From Erythrobacter sp. YT30 (GTDB taxonomy: Bacteria > Pseudomonadota > Alphaproteobacteria > Sphingomonadales > Sphingomonadaceae), in assembly GCF_001542875.1 (NCBI RefSeq), contig NZ_LMAF01000002.1:519501-583500 (forward strand): a DNA stretch of 64,000 bases, read 5' to 3'. The translations under genes were made by a program, and so were the position numbers. Of this stretch, positions 18,149-27,380 are shown piece by piece (within the stretch, counting starts at the first letter, position 1; every line of letters begins with the position of its first letter). The notes beneath the pieces are model-generated. The model made no database searches, was not told where the DNA came from, and saw nothing but the letters and a program-made list of their open reading frames with translations.

Positions 18149-19269
18149 TCGTGACGTGCCGCTCTGTAATCGCTCGGGGATTGGCCCGAATGCTGTTTGA
18201 AAGCGCGGTTGAAGCTCGCTTTCGATCCGAACCCTGCAGCAAGTGCGATCTCGATCATGCTTTGCTCATCACGCTCGATCATCTGCTTCGCGTATTCGAC
18301 GCGCAGACCGTTGATGAATGTGCTGAAATTCTCGCCAAGCCCCTGATTGATAGTGCGCGAGAGATAGACCTGATTGGTGCCAAATCGGCGCGAAAGCGTC
18401 TGAAGGCTTAGCCCGGCCTCGAGGTGCCATTTCTCCTCGAGCACTTTCGCCTTGAGCCGTGCACCCTCGAGCACCCAATCGCGGCCTGCCGGAATGTCGG
18501 CCTGCGTGGGATCGTCCTCGGTTTCCTCCGCCATCTTGGGAAATGGGCGATCAATCCCTGCGAGGGCTTCGAGCGTGATGATGAAGACCGCAAACAGGGC
18601 GATGAAATCCCAGATGAAGATTTCAAAGTAATTGTAATCGAGCACTTGTGCGGCGGTGACCTCAATCGCCCAGAACAGCGCGGACACCGCCGCCAACACA
18701 ACAAGATGCGTGAGCCAAGCGGGGCTGAAGCGATCATCGTCGGACCGGTTGTGCTTCAGCCACTCAAGATATCGTGCGCGCAGGCGCCACACATAGATTA
18801 GGCAGCCCCCCACCATTACCCACGCCAGGATCATCGCCGCCGGGAAGACATATGGCTCATGCACTGCGTCGTTAAACGCCCATTTCGCCCGATAATCGCC
18901 GAGCATCGTGAAAGCCCAGAGCTGATAGAGAAGGTAAAGAATTCCCGGCGCAAACAGCCACAATAGTCGTCTGTCAGATCGCCCGATCATCAAGGACCGC
19001 CCGTGCAAAGCAATTGCCGGCCCGAGGAGCAATGCAGTCTGCGTCGGCAGGAAAGTCAGCCCCGGCCATATGTCATACGCGCCCGCGAAGCCGATCAGCA
19101 TCGGCACGGCAGAAATGTTCGCCGCAATCACAAACACGGCAAGCCAGAAGATCGCTGCCCGCTCAATCCCGCGGCGCATCAGATAAGCAAGCGCAATCAA
19201 CGAACAGGCCATCGTCAGGCCAATCAGCGCAGATCGCCAATTCATCACCAAGTCTTCAGCGCCAGCCAT
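18142..19269 (-). CDS. AraC family regulator with seven-helix membrane domain
   Basis: About 375 residues. Seven hydrophobic helices fill the first about 240 residues (for example LLWLFAPGILYLLYQLWAF, YFEIFIWDFIALFAVFIITL). A linker is followed by a C-terminal AraC helix-turn-helix pair: LSLQTLSRRFGTNQVYLSRTINQ and SMIEIALAAGFGSKASFNRAFKQHSGQSPSDYR. Such membrane AraC proteins sense an extracytoplasmic or membrane signal and bind DNA directly. The ATG at 19269 is chosen; a GTG at 19290 or ATG at 19245 are possible. The S41 peptidase gene downstream is its likely target. Confidence 0.88.
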   Translation of the reverse strand: MAGAEDLVMNWRSALIGLTMACSLIALAYLMRRGIERAAIFWLAVFVIAANISAVPMLIGFAGAYDIWPGLTFLPTQTALLLGPAIALHGRSLMIGRSDRRLLWLFAPGILYLLYQLWAFTMLGDYRAKWAFNDAVHEPYVFPAAMILAWVMVGGCLIYVWRLRARYLEWLKHNRSDDDRFSPAWLTHLVVLAAVSALFWAIEVTAAQVLDYNYFEIFIWDFIALFAVFIITLEALAGIDRPFPKMAEETEDDPTQADIPAGRDWVLEGARLKAKVLEEKWHLEAGLSLQTLSRRFGTNQVYLSRTINQGLGENFSTFINGLRVEYAKQMIERDEQSMIEIALAAGFGSKASFNRAFKQHSGQSPSDYRAARHEI

Positions 19270-19323
19270 ATCCACTCTGTCCGTATGCACAATTTACAGA
19301 TTGCGGCCATAGGCGCGCGCGCG

Positions 19324-19341
19324 ATTTGAGGCGTCTCAAAT
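19324..19341 (-). promoter_or_regulatory. Palindromic candidate operator upstream of the AraC gene
   Basis: ATTTGAG and CTCAAAT form a perfect 7-bp inverted repeat around GCGT. It is 55-72 bp upstream of the chosen AraC start. The related element at 18129-18148 shares CGTCTCAAAT exactly, so autoregulation plus control of the peptidase gene is plausible. Confidence 0.55.
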
Positions 19342-19401
19342 TCGATAATGCACGGGGCAGGAGGTAGAATTTATGGATTTTGAGGTGCCGCGAGCGCTTA
19401 G

Positions 19402-20622
19402 CTAGATCAATTCTTCAATCGGGACATAGGGCACATCGAAGCCGAAATAGCCGGGACTAAAGACGGAAAGCCCCGCCTCGCTGCGCCATAACGGATCGCA
19501 GCGAAAACCGATCGCGGCGACGGGCATTCCGCGCTCAAAATCGGGATTGCTAAGGCCGTCATATGTTTCAAGATCAATCACGCTGATAAGATCGGGACAC
19601 GTCGCCACAACCTCTCCATCGCGGCGCGCAATCAGGTGTTCGTTGATGTACTGGGTGACAAATTGCTGGCCCGCGAAATCGCCCGTCCCTGTTAGCGTCA
19701 GATCGCCTTTCAAGAAGCCGTCCTCATCACGCCAATCAAAATCGCTCACGGTTCCGGTGAATAGCAGATAGCCGCCGCCAGCTTTCAGAGCCGCTGCGAG
19801 AGGGTCGCTGCCATCAGCCTTGGCCACTCGCACCGCAGCACCGATTGTGCGGGCGAGCGTGAGGCTGTCCTTTACCAAGACGCCTTCTTGCTTCGCCTGC
19901 GCGCCGGTGATGGGAGAATCGGCTACGCCGCACACTTGGCTGGCCTCGGCGACAGCGCGCAGCACATCTTCCGCGCGGCTGGGATCGCCCAATTCACTGA
20001 CGACCATCTTGTCACCGAATGGCGTCGCAGCACCAATTGGCGTTAGAGGAATTCCTGCGACTTTAACCGAGTGCTGGTTGATCTCAGGCACGGCGCGCCC
20101 GACCGTATCGGCATCAAGCGCGGGCACGCCCAGCCGCGCCGCAGTCGATAAGGCTTCGGCAAGACTGAGAGGCCCAATCTCGCCAAGGATAACCGCCGAT
20201 AACTTGGTGCCCAAATGCTCCTCAAGGACGCTGAAAGCCGCCTGTACAGGTTCGTCTACGCGGTTCTCCGTCGCTTCGAGCTTGGCCTCCATCTCGGCGC
20301 TCATGGGAGCAAGGCTCGCAAGGCCATACGGGCAAGCGACGCTGTCCTCATCTCCAAGTTCAGCAACGGTCAAAACGCTGAAGGTATGCCCTGCAGCAAG
20401 GTCAGCCGCGACAAGCTCACGCGCGGCGGCAAGGCTCCCGCCTCCACCGGTGCCGAGATAGGAGCTGCCAACGAGGGCATCTTCGAGATCCTGCGCGGAC
20501 AATGGCACTGCGGATGTAGATGAAGCGCTTTGTCCGCCGCCCTCGACGCCCATTTCGCTGCACGCTGCAAGTGCCCCGGTCGCGACCACGAGGCCGCCCA
20601 TGAATTGCCGTCTTGGGATCAC
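19402..20622 (-). CDS. DUF917 family protein with Tat/lipoprotein signal
   Basis: 406 residues starting with a GTG preceded by GAGGG. The N-terminus has PRRQFMGG, a twin-arginine-type motif, and a lipobox-like LAAC at C21, so an exported, lipid-anchored protein is likely. The body matches DUF917: LVGSSYLGTGGGGS (about 50-63), DADTVGRAVPEINQHS, LTPIGAATPFGDK and the C-terminal DLISVIDLETYDG. DUF917 proteins are usually cytoplasmic and are associated with hydantoinase-type genes; their reaction is poorly defined. It follows a TBDR gene beyond a terminator and is near two peptidase genes. Confidence 0.82.
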   Translation of the reverse strand: MIPRRQFMGGLVVATGALAACSEMGVEGGGQSASSTSAVPLSAQDLEDALVGSSYLGTGGGGSLAAARELVAADLAAGHTFSVLTVAELGDEDSVACPYGLASLAPMSAEMEAKLEATENRVDEPVQAAFSVLEEHLGTKLSAVILGEIGPLSLAEALSTAARLGVPALDADTVGRAVPEINQHSVKVAGIPLTPIGAATPFGDKMVVSELGDPSRAEDVLRAVAEASQVCGVADSPITGAQAKQEGVLVKDSLTLARTIGAAVRVAKADGSDPLAAALKAGGGYLLFTGTVSDFDWRDEDGFLKGDLTLTGTGDFAGQQFVTQYINEHLIARRDGEVVATCPDLISVIDLETYDGLSNPDFERGMPVAAIGFRCDPLWRSEAGLSVFSPGYFGFDVPYVPIEELI

Positions 20623-20668
20623 GCCAGACCCTCCCCTTCATCCTCAACGTAGAATTGGCGCACAAACG

Positions 20669-20702
20669 AAAAAGGGGCAAGCCGTGAAGCTCGCCCCTTT
20701 TT
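20669..20702. terminator. Bidirectional-looking rho-independent terminator
   Basis: AAAAAGGGGC pairs with GCCCCTTTTT around a 14-nt loop, giving T-runs on both strands. On the minus strand it lies 25 nt beyond the TBDR stop (20727) and separates that gene from the DUF917 gene. Confidence 0.85.
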
Positions 20703-20726
20703 GAAAGTTCACTTCGGCGACGCTGC

Positions 20727-23700
20727 TTACATATTGAAAGTCGCACCGAGGAAGAAATAGCGGCCCACTGGGCTCACCGGATAGGCTTGCTCGGTTACGA
20801 ATGGATCGCGATCGAACAGGTTGTTGACACCGCCATAGATCGAGAATTGATCGGTCGCCTCGAAATTGAACGAGATGTCGTGAATGAACGCCTCGTCCGA
20901 AAGGCCGTTCTCTGGCGTGTAGGCAAAGGTGTTGCCGGTGCCCACGGTCTCGATCTCAACGGCGCGAAGGCCCATTGAGTCGAGATAGGTCACGCCGTAC
21001 GTCACGCTGAGTCTGGACCAATCCCAAGTGACCGACCCACGGCCCGACCATTCGGGACGCTGCAATTCGCCAAGTTCCGGATCAACATTGGTGAGATCGG
21101 CAGGATCAAAGAACTCGTCGATCTTGTCCACCCATGTGCCGCTGCCCGCCAGAGTGAATGTGTGCTCACCCAGATCGAAGCGATACCGGATGCTTGCCTC
21201 AACCCCGGCGGTTTCAAGCCGGGCAAAGTTGAGCACCGACTGACGCAGGAAGCGGAAGCCGCCATTGTCAGGCCTGCGGTCGACAGCTGCACAGAATTGG
21301 TTGTCAATGGATGCTGAATCGACGCAGTTATCAACGATGTCCTGTGAACCGACCGGGTCGATCGCGTTCTCAATCTCGATGTTGTAATAATCGACACTGA
21401 GCACAAGACCCGAGAGGAACCGAGGAGTGATCTGCGTGCCCACCGTCCAAGTGGTGGCGGTTTCTTCCTCAAGATCCGGATTGCCGGCAAGCGTACCTGT
21501 AAAACGCGCAGTCAAAGGGTCGGTGTACGCGTAAGAGCCGGTGCCGAGAGTTGGATCAAAGCCCAATTCCGCGAAGATTGCCTCACAGTTTCTCTGGCGC
21601 AGCGCCGGGTCCGCTGCTGTTGCAAGCTCATTGGCGTCGCACGGATCATCTGGGCGGAAAGTAGTACCCTGCGCCGGTGCGAAGAGCTCGGTAATATTCG
21701 GAGCGCGAACCGCCTCAGCATAGGTTCCGCGGAAGAGGATATCTTCCGTCGGAGCCCAAAGACCGCCAACATTCCATGTGAACGTATTACCCACCGAAGT
21801 GTAGTTCGAATAGCGCGCAGCACCGCTCACTTCGAGTGTTTCTGCGAACGGAACACCCGAAAGGATCGGCAAACGAAGCTCGCCGAACAATTCGTAAACA
21901 GTGAATTCGCCGCTTTCATTGAGCGCCGGAACTTCCGGGTCGAACACCAGCGATTGCTGCGGGAAACCAAGATCGCTGAGCAAATCACCTTCGTTTGCCT
22001 GCGGAGTTGTTACAGGCACGACCCCACGGATCAGCGGATCGAACACCGCTGCGCTCTTTTCCTCGCGGAATTCGAAGCCGCCAGCGAAACCGATGGGTCC
22101 GCCGGGCAGTTCAAGGAACGCGCCCGTGTCGCCCGTGAATGTCGCATTGATTACGAACTGTTCGAGAGTGAAGCGATCATCCAGCGTGGTCGTGATGAAA
22201 TCGATCGCTTCCTGGCTGATTGCGCCCGGTCCGCCCAGAATGTTGGCCGGACGGCAGCTTCCATCACCGGGATTGAAGGTGAAAAATCCTGGATCGCTCA
22301 CCGGAATACCGAATGGCGTTGTCGTGGGCGCAGTAGGATCAATATCTGAGCGACAAATCGGCTGACCTGTTACAGGGTCAGCAACCACATCAATGGCTGC
22401 AAACCACCGATCAGTGATAACCCGGTTGCGATCGAGGCTTCTGCGCTCATAACGGCCGTAATTTGCAGAGAATTCATAGCTGAAGTGATCGGTTATTGCG
22501 CCGCGCAATCCGCCCACAAAACGCCATGTCTCGTATTCTTCCCGGTCGCGGTTTGGACCAAGGTCGCTAGGATCGCGGCTGATGTAGAAACCATCGGTAA
22601 GGCCATTGTCGAACTGCGTATCATAGCCGGGGTTTGTGAATCCCAGCTGCGGACCAAGCAGTTCAGTGACATAACCTTGCAATTCGGGGGTGATGAACGG
22701 GTTGTCCGAACGCACAGTCAGCAAATCGTAGAACGTATTTGGCTGGGCCTGAAATTCTGCCGTGCTTGAGACGTACTTACCCTCGAAAAAGAGTTCCGCC
22801 TCATCAGAAAACTCGAATGAGAAGTTCGCATTGATGGACCAGCGCTCGGTTTCCGGGATGAGCGAGTTCACATCAAAGTTGTTGGGGATGCCCGATCCAC
22901 CGAACTGGTTTGAAAGGCGACCAATCAAACCATCCTGATATATCTGCACACCGCCGCCTTCGACGATAGTGGCACAACCACCGATGATGCCGCCAACATT
23001 CCTGCCGACGAAGGATTCGTCGCAATCAGGAATGCCATTGCCATTGTTATCAGGGCCAGTGCCAAAGTCGCCGGGCGCGACGAGACCGCCCGCCGCCGAA
23101 ATTGCAAAGCGCGGGTCGCCGGCAATGAAGCGTGAGGTTGCACCCAACCGGCGGTCGATCAATGCTTGCTCAGCCGCAGTAGGGGTAAAGCTGAAACCAT
23201 CGGTCGGGATGGCGTCGCCCACATTGAAGCCTTCGCCGTTGAAGTTTGGCGTGTCGGCTCCAAGATCGCCTGCCTGGAAATTGAAGGCAGGGTTCGGATA
23301 GTCATCGAAAATGCCGTTGTTGCGGGAGAACTCGCGATCGCCAAATTGGATCTCATCACCGCGAGCATATTCGCCTGAAACGACAAAGTTGCCGCGACCG
23401 TCGGCGAAATTGACGCCCCAAGTGAGGTCGCCATTGATGCGCCAAGCATCGCCTTCGCCGCTAATGCCGCTTTGGACATTGGCCTGAAGCCCTTCGAAGT
23501 CGTCTTTGAGAACAAAGTTCACAACGCCCGTGACAGCGTCCGCACCATAGATTGATGATGCACCGCCTGTTAGCGTTTCGACGCGTTCAATAAGAGCGGT
23601 CGGGATAGAATTGATGTCGACTGCCTGCTGTCCATCAACACCGGCAACATGGCGGCGACCATTGACAAGGACCAGCGTTCTATTGGCTCCGAGGCCGCGT

Positions 23701-24053
23701 AGATTGAGGACTGACTGGCCAACACCGATATCAGCACTGAATACACCATCAATCGACCCATCTGCGGTGGTTGATGTCGAAAGCGCAGGGATGTCGCGAA
23801 GAGTGTCAGCAAGATCGGGCGTGCCGGTTCGCGTGAGCTCTTCTGCTGTGACTGAGAGGATGGGGGAAGGCGCGCCAATATTCGGATCGCGCGCAATGCG
23901 AGAGCCGGTAACGACGATCGGCGTTCCCTCTTCAGCGTTAGTGCCTTCTGAGGACGGGGCTTCCTGCGCGTTTGCTGCGAATGGCAGGGCGCTGGCGGCG
24001 GCGAATAGAAGTGCCTTGGAGAATACCGGGCGGGAGAGATGGGAAGTTTGCAT
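20727..24053 (-). CDS. TonB-dependent receptor, large
   Basis: 1108 residues from the ATG at 24053 (GAGGGG precedes it); the frame runs upstream to 24473 without support. A signal peptide ends at FAANAQ. The TonB box/plug begins IVVTGSRIARDPNIGAPSP, with the plug hallmarks LRGLGANRTLVLVNGRRHV and VETLTGGASSIYGADAVTGVVNFVLK. These are typical of the large TBDRs of Sphingomonadales and Xanthomonadales, which take up peptides, carbohydrates or other large substrates. The barrel ends VGRYFFLGATFNM. It is divergent from an M14 carboxypeptidase gene, suggesting that peptides are the cargo, but this is inference. Confidence 0.92.
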   Translation of the reverse strand: MQTSHLSRPVFSKALLFAAASALPFAANAQEAPSSEGTNAEEGTPIVVTGSRIARDPNIGAPSPILSVTAEELTRTGTPDLADTLRDIPALSTSTTADGSIDGVFSADIGVGQSVLNLRGLGANRTLVLVNGRRHVAGVDGQQAVDINSIPTALIERVETLTGGASSIYGADAVTGVVNFVLKDDFEGLQANVQSGISGEGDAWRINGDLTWGVNFADGRGNFVVSGEYARGDEIQFGDREFSRNNGIFDDYPNPAFNFQAGDLGADTPNFNGEGFNVGDAIPTDGFSFTPTAAEQALIDRRLGATSRFIAGDPRFAISAAGGLVAPGDFGTGPDNNGNGIPDCDESFVGRNVGGIIGGCATIVEGGGVQIYQDGLIGRLSNQFGGSGIPNNFDVNSLIPETERWSINANFSFEFSDEAELFFEGKYVSSTAEFQAQPNTFYDLLTVRSDNPFITPELQGYVTELLGPQLGFTNPGYDTQFDNGLTDGFYISRDPSDLGPNRDREEYETWRFVGGLRGAITDHFSYEFSANYGRYERRSLDRNRVITDRWFAAIDVVADPVTGQPICRSDIDPTAPTTTPFGIPVSDPGFFTFNPGDGSCRPANILGGPGAISQEAIDFITTTLDDRFTLEQFVINATFTGDTGAFLELPGGPIGFAGGFEFREEKSAAVFDPLIRGVVPVTTPQANEGDLLSDLGFPQQSLVFDPEVPALNESGEFTVYELFGELRLPILSGVPFAETLEVSGAARYSNYTSVGNTFTWNVGGLWAPTEDILFRGTYAEAVRAPNITELFAPAQGTTFRPDDPCDANELATAADPALRQRNCEAIFAELGFDPTLGTGSYAYTDPLTARFTGTLAGNPDLEEETATTWTVGTQITPRFLSGLVLSVDYYNIEIENAIDPVGSQDIVDNCVDSASIDNQFCAAVDRRPDNGGFRFLRQSVLNFARLETAGVEASIRYRFDLGEHTFTLAGSGTWVDKIDEFFDPADLTNVDPELGELQRPEWSGRGSVTWDWSRLSVTYGVTYLDSMGLRAVEIETVGTGNTFAYTPENGLSDEAFIHDISFNFEATDQFSIYGGVNNLFDRDPFVTEQAYPVSPVGRYFFLGATFNM

Positions 24054-24062
24054 AGAGCCCCT

Positions 24063-24167
24063 CAATTTATGTTGCGACCCACAGAGCATGCTGCAACTGC
24101 GAAGAAGGTCAAGCTGGAGACGCAGTTCTGCAACGAAACCGTCACGAATTGGGCAATTATGTTGCAG
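24063..24167. promoter_or_regulatory. Cluster of GTTGC motifs in the TBDR / M14 divergent promoter
   Basis: Four GTTGC/GCAAC motifs lie within about 105 bp: CAATTTATGTTGC (24063), GCATGCTGCAAC (24086), CTGCAACG (24128) and CAATTATGTTGCAG (24154). The first and last are near-direct repeats. A similar CATTATGTCGCAG occurs before another TBDR (37060). They may bind a shared regulator; this is inference from resemblance only. Confidence 0.35.
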
Positions 24168-24318
24168 ATTTGCATCGAAATGACTCATATTTCGTCTCCC
24201 AGACTTCGCTTTCGTGCAAAAACGCGCTTTTTTCGCAGTCAACTCCGCTTGACCAGAAGCGTGCGATTGCCGAATACCCAAAATCCTTTTGCCTCTCTCA
24301 CGAATGGAAAATCCAAGC

Positions 24319-26946
24319 ATGCGCTCGACCTTTGTGACGACCTTTTGCGCTCTAATAGTCGCGATGTTTGCAAGCCCTGCTCCCGTTTCAGCGCAATCGT
24401 TTATGGAAGGCGAATTTGATCCGGCGATCCCCACGCTGGAGCAGACGGTCGGGCACAAACCTGGCGAGCGCATTACCTCCCCCGAAGAGGGTTATAGCTA
24501 TCTGAAGGCGCTGGATGAGGCGGCGGCGGACAGGGTTGATCTGGTTGAATATGCGCGCAGCTGGCAGGGGCGCCCGCTCTATTACATGGTGATCTCCGCG
24601 CCGCAGAACATGGCGCGCATCGAAGCTATCAAGGCCGATCTGGCAACCATCGCTGCCGGACGGCCCGGCAATGGCAATGCGCTGCCCGTCACATGGCTTG
24701 CCCATAGCGTCCACGGCAATGAAATCTCGCCCATGGATGCAGCCTTGATGACGGCGTACCATCTGCTCGCCGCGCAAGATGATCCGCGCGTTGATCAGAT
24801 CCTGCGCGAAACCATCGTCATTATCGATCCGCTGCAAAACCCCGATGGACGCGCGCGGTTTGTCCATAACTTCCGCACGGCTTTGGGCATGACGCCGCAA
24901 GCTGACCGGCAATCGGCAGAACATGACGAGCCGTGGCCCTCTGGCAGGGTCAATCACTACCTGTTCGACTTGAATCGCGACTGGTTCACTCTCAGCCAGC
25001 CCGAAACGCGCGGCAAGGTTGCGGCGATCCGCGAATGGCACCCCGTTGTCGTCAAGGACATCCACGAAATGGGCGGAGACGACACCTATTTCTTCAGCCC
25101 GGCCGCCGATCCCATCAACCCCAATATCACCGCCGAGCAGCGGCGCGGATACGAAATCATCGGGCGCAACAATGCGGGTTATTTCGATGCCTTGGGTGAG
25201 CCCTATTTCACGCGCGAGGTCTATGACCTGTTCTACCCTGGCTATGGCGATACGTGGAACGCGCATCAGGGCGCGATTGGCAGCACCTATGAGCAGGGCT
25301 CTGCCCGCGCGCTGGTGCTGGAACGCCGCGATGGGACGATGCTGACCTATGCCGACACGGTGCGCAATCAGTTCACAGCTGCGTTTTCGACCGCCGAGGC
25401 TGTGGCGCAAAATGCCGGCTATTTTCTGCGGAGTTATGCAGACTATCGCGCGGCGAATGCCAATGGGGCGGCGGGCCGAGGAAGCTACATTATCGATCTG
25501 TCAAAGCGCCGTTGGAATGCGGAAAACATGGGGCGCAAGTTGGCTGCGCAAGGTATCACCGTGCTGCGCCGCGATGGTTCTGTTTCAGCTTGCGGGAAAA
25601 GCTATCCGCAAGGCTATCTCGCAGTCCCGCAGGCTCAGCCAGCCGCGCGTCTCGTGCGCAGCCTTCTCGACACTGACACGCCGCTTCCCCGCCAATTCGT
25701 TGTCGAGCAGGAGCGCCGCCGCTCGCAAGATCTGCCGCACGAACTCTACGACGTCACCGCCTGGTCAGTCGGCCTGATGTCAGGCGTGGACGTATCGCTG
25801 TGCGGCAGCAATGTGGGCGGATCGCCGCTCGATGCCGGCGCGCCCATCGCGCCGAAGTCCGAGGGGCAAGGAGCCTTCGCCGTCGCCGTCCCATGGACCG
25901 ATAGCGGGCAGGCGCGGCTTGTGACGCTTGCCCTTCGCGAAGGGTTGGAAGGGCGCGTCACTGACGAAGCATTTGTCCAGAACGGTCGCAACTTCCCGCG
26001 CGGCACCGTGGTCTTCCCCGCCGCGGCAAACACGCCTGAGACCATGGCGCGGCTCGATGCGCTCGCCCGCGAAATTGGCGCGCACACGGTCGCGATGGAA
26101 ACGAGCTGGGTTGAGGACGGCCCCAATCTGGGCAGCGATGCATTTGTGCGGTTGACCGTGCCCAAAATCGCGATGGTGTGGGATGATGGTGTCTCGCAAT
26201 TGAGCGCGGGCGCGGCGCGATATGTTTTGGAGCAGCGCCTTGGTCTGCCTGTCGCCCCGATCCGCTCAAACCGCTTTGGCGGAGCGGATTTGAGCGATTA
26301 CGACGTGCTCGTCGTGCCCGATGGTAGACCTGCATCCGCGCTTGGCCGCGCAGGACGCGAGACAATTACGAACTTCGTCAAACGCGGCGGCGTGCTGGTG
26401 GCGCTGGGCGATAGTCTGCGCGCTTTCTCAAGCGGCGATGATGCGCTGCTTGCAGTCAAGCGCGAGGCCGCCTTGGGCCGTACGCCCAGCGAAGCGGAGG
26501 AAGAAGAGGACGGAGATCTGGCAGAAGCAGAAGAATTCACCAGCGAGGAAGAATACCGCGCCGCCATTCAAGACGAGACTGCGCTGCCAGATACGCTGCC
26601 CGGCGCTTTGCTCAACACCGTTTCCGATACCGATCACTTCCTCTCGGCAGGATATGATGAAGGCCCGGTCGTGCTCGCCAGTGGCTCCGACATTTACACC
26701 CCGATTGATCGCGAGGCGGGTATCAATGTCATCCGCTATGCCGCGAGCGGATCACTGATTGCAAGCGGATATGTGTGGGATGAAAACCGCCGCCAGATTG
26801 CCTTTAAGCCTTACATGATCGCGCAGGAAACGGGCGACGGGATGGCAATTGCTTTCACTCAGGACCCGACCACGCGGGCCTTTCTGGACGGGCTAGACTT
26901 GTTGGTGGCGAACGCCGTTCTGGTTGCGCCTTCGCGGGTGCGGTGA
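24319..26946 (+). CDS. M14 family zinc carboxypeptidase, exported
   Basis: About 875 residues. The ATG at 24319 gives a clean signal peptide (MRSTFVTTFCALIVAMFASP ending SAQS); an ATG at 24304 is possible. The M14 domain has the zinc ligands HxxE at H132-E135 (HSVHGNE) and H249 (VKDIHEMGG). About 400 C-terminal residues follow, containing a Rossmann-like segment (YDVLVVPDGRP, FVKRGGVLVALGDS) resembling the glutamine amidotransferase-like domain found in this M14 subgroup, interrupted by an acidic stretch (SEAEEEEDGDLAEAEE). It is a metallocarboxypeptidase acting in the periplasm or outside, divergent from a TBDR. Confidence 0.88.
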   Translation: MRSTFVTTFCALIVAMFASPAPVSAQSFMEGEFDPAIPTLEQTVGHKPGERITSPEEGYSYLKALDEAAADRVDLVEYARSWQGRPLYYMVISAPQNMARIEAIKADLATIAAGRPGNGNALPVTWLAHSVHGNEISPMDAALMTAYHLLAAQDDPRVDQILRETIVIIDPLQNPDGRARFVHNFRTALGMTPQADRQSAEHDEPWPSGRVNHYLFDLNRDWFTLSQPETRGKVAAIREWHPVVVKDIHEMGGDDTYFFSPAADPINPNITAEQRRGYEIIGRNNAGYFDALGEPYFTREVYDLFYPGYGDTWNAHQGAIGSTYEQGSARALVLERRDGTMLTYADTVRNQFTAAFSTAEAVAQNAGYFLRSYADYRAANANGAAGRGSYIIDLSKRRWNAENMGRKLAAQGITVLRRDGSVSACGKSYPQGYLAVPQAQPAARLVRSLLDTDTPLPRQFVVEQERRRSQDLPHELYDVTAWSVGLMSGVDVSLCGSNVGGSPLDAGAPIAPKSEGQGAFAVAVPWTDSGQARLVTLALREGLEGRVTDEAFVQNGRNFPRGTVVFPAAANTPETMARLDALAREIGAHTVAMETSWVEDGPNLGSDAFVRLTVPKIAMVWDDGVSQLSAGAARYVLEQRLGLPVAPIRSNRFGGADLSDYDVLVVPDGRPASALGRAGRETITNFVKRGGVLVALGDSLRAFSSGDDALLAVKREAALGRTPSEAEEEEDGDLAEAEEFTSEEEYRAAIQDETALPDTLPGALLNTVSDTDHFLSAGYDEGPVVLASGSDIYTPIDREAGINVIRYAASGSLIASGYVWDENRRQIAFKPYMIAQETGDGMAIAFTQDPTTRAFLDGLDLLVANAVLVAPSRVR

Positions 26947-26979
26947 TTGGGAGTTTTGAAGTTCCGCTGACCGATTAGT

Positions 26980-27210
26980 CTAAGGCTTGTCGAAAAGCTT
27001 GTTCACGAAATTCATCCAAGGCCTGAAAATCACAACCAAGAACCACGAAAATCCGACAGCGGTAAGAGCGATGATGATACCCGAAGACGAAAGCTCCGAT
27101 TGAAGGAAAAGTCTTTCGGTGAGAAATTGCCGATAGAGAGAGTATCCCACAAAAAACGTGGCACAGATCGCCACAAATTTCAGTCCTGCGTGGATGAAAT
27201 TCTCGAACAA
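26980..27210 (-). CDS. Small two-helix membrane protein
   Basis: 76 residues from a TTG start with AAAGGG about 7 nt upstream. Two hydrophobic helices (about residues 10-28 and 43-62) flank a short polar loop, and the tail is WMNFVNKLFDKP. No family was recognised. It converges with the M14 gene (33-nt gap). The composition is consistent with a real small membrane protein, but the unusual start lowers confidence. Confidence 0.5.
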   Translation of the reverse strand: MFENFIHAGLKFVAICATFFVGYSLYRQFLTERLFLQSELSSSGIIIALTAVGFSWFLVVIFRPWMNFVNKLFDKP

Positions 27211-27274
27211 CTCTGGCCCTTTCGACGTCCCTCTAGCGGCATGACTACGCGTTATAAAACACTTTTGCCAACCT

Positions 27275-27362
27275 CGTTCGTCCTGAGCTTGTCGAAGGGC
27301 TGCTTTTCTTTTGTGTCAGTCGCCAGAAGAAGGGCAATGCTTCGACAAGCTCAGCATGAACG
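27275..27362. repeat. Intergenic palindromic repeat (REP-like)
   Basis: CTGAGCTTGTCGAAG (27283-27297) is exactly complementary to CTTCGACAAGCTCAG (27340-27354); the arms extend outward with a few mismatches to 23 bp, leaving a 42-nt loop. This core is a widely dispersed intergenic repeat of proteobacterial chromosomes. A single related arm lies at 44313-44329. Confidence 0.75.
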
Positions 27363-27380
27363 GAATTTGGGGAGCGGGTT

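Noticed and set aside
20727..24473. N-terminal extension of the large TBDR by 140 codons
   Set aside because: A signal peptide and GAGGGG ribosome site mark the start at 24053; the extension crosses the promoter region.
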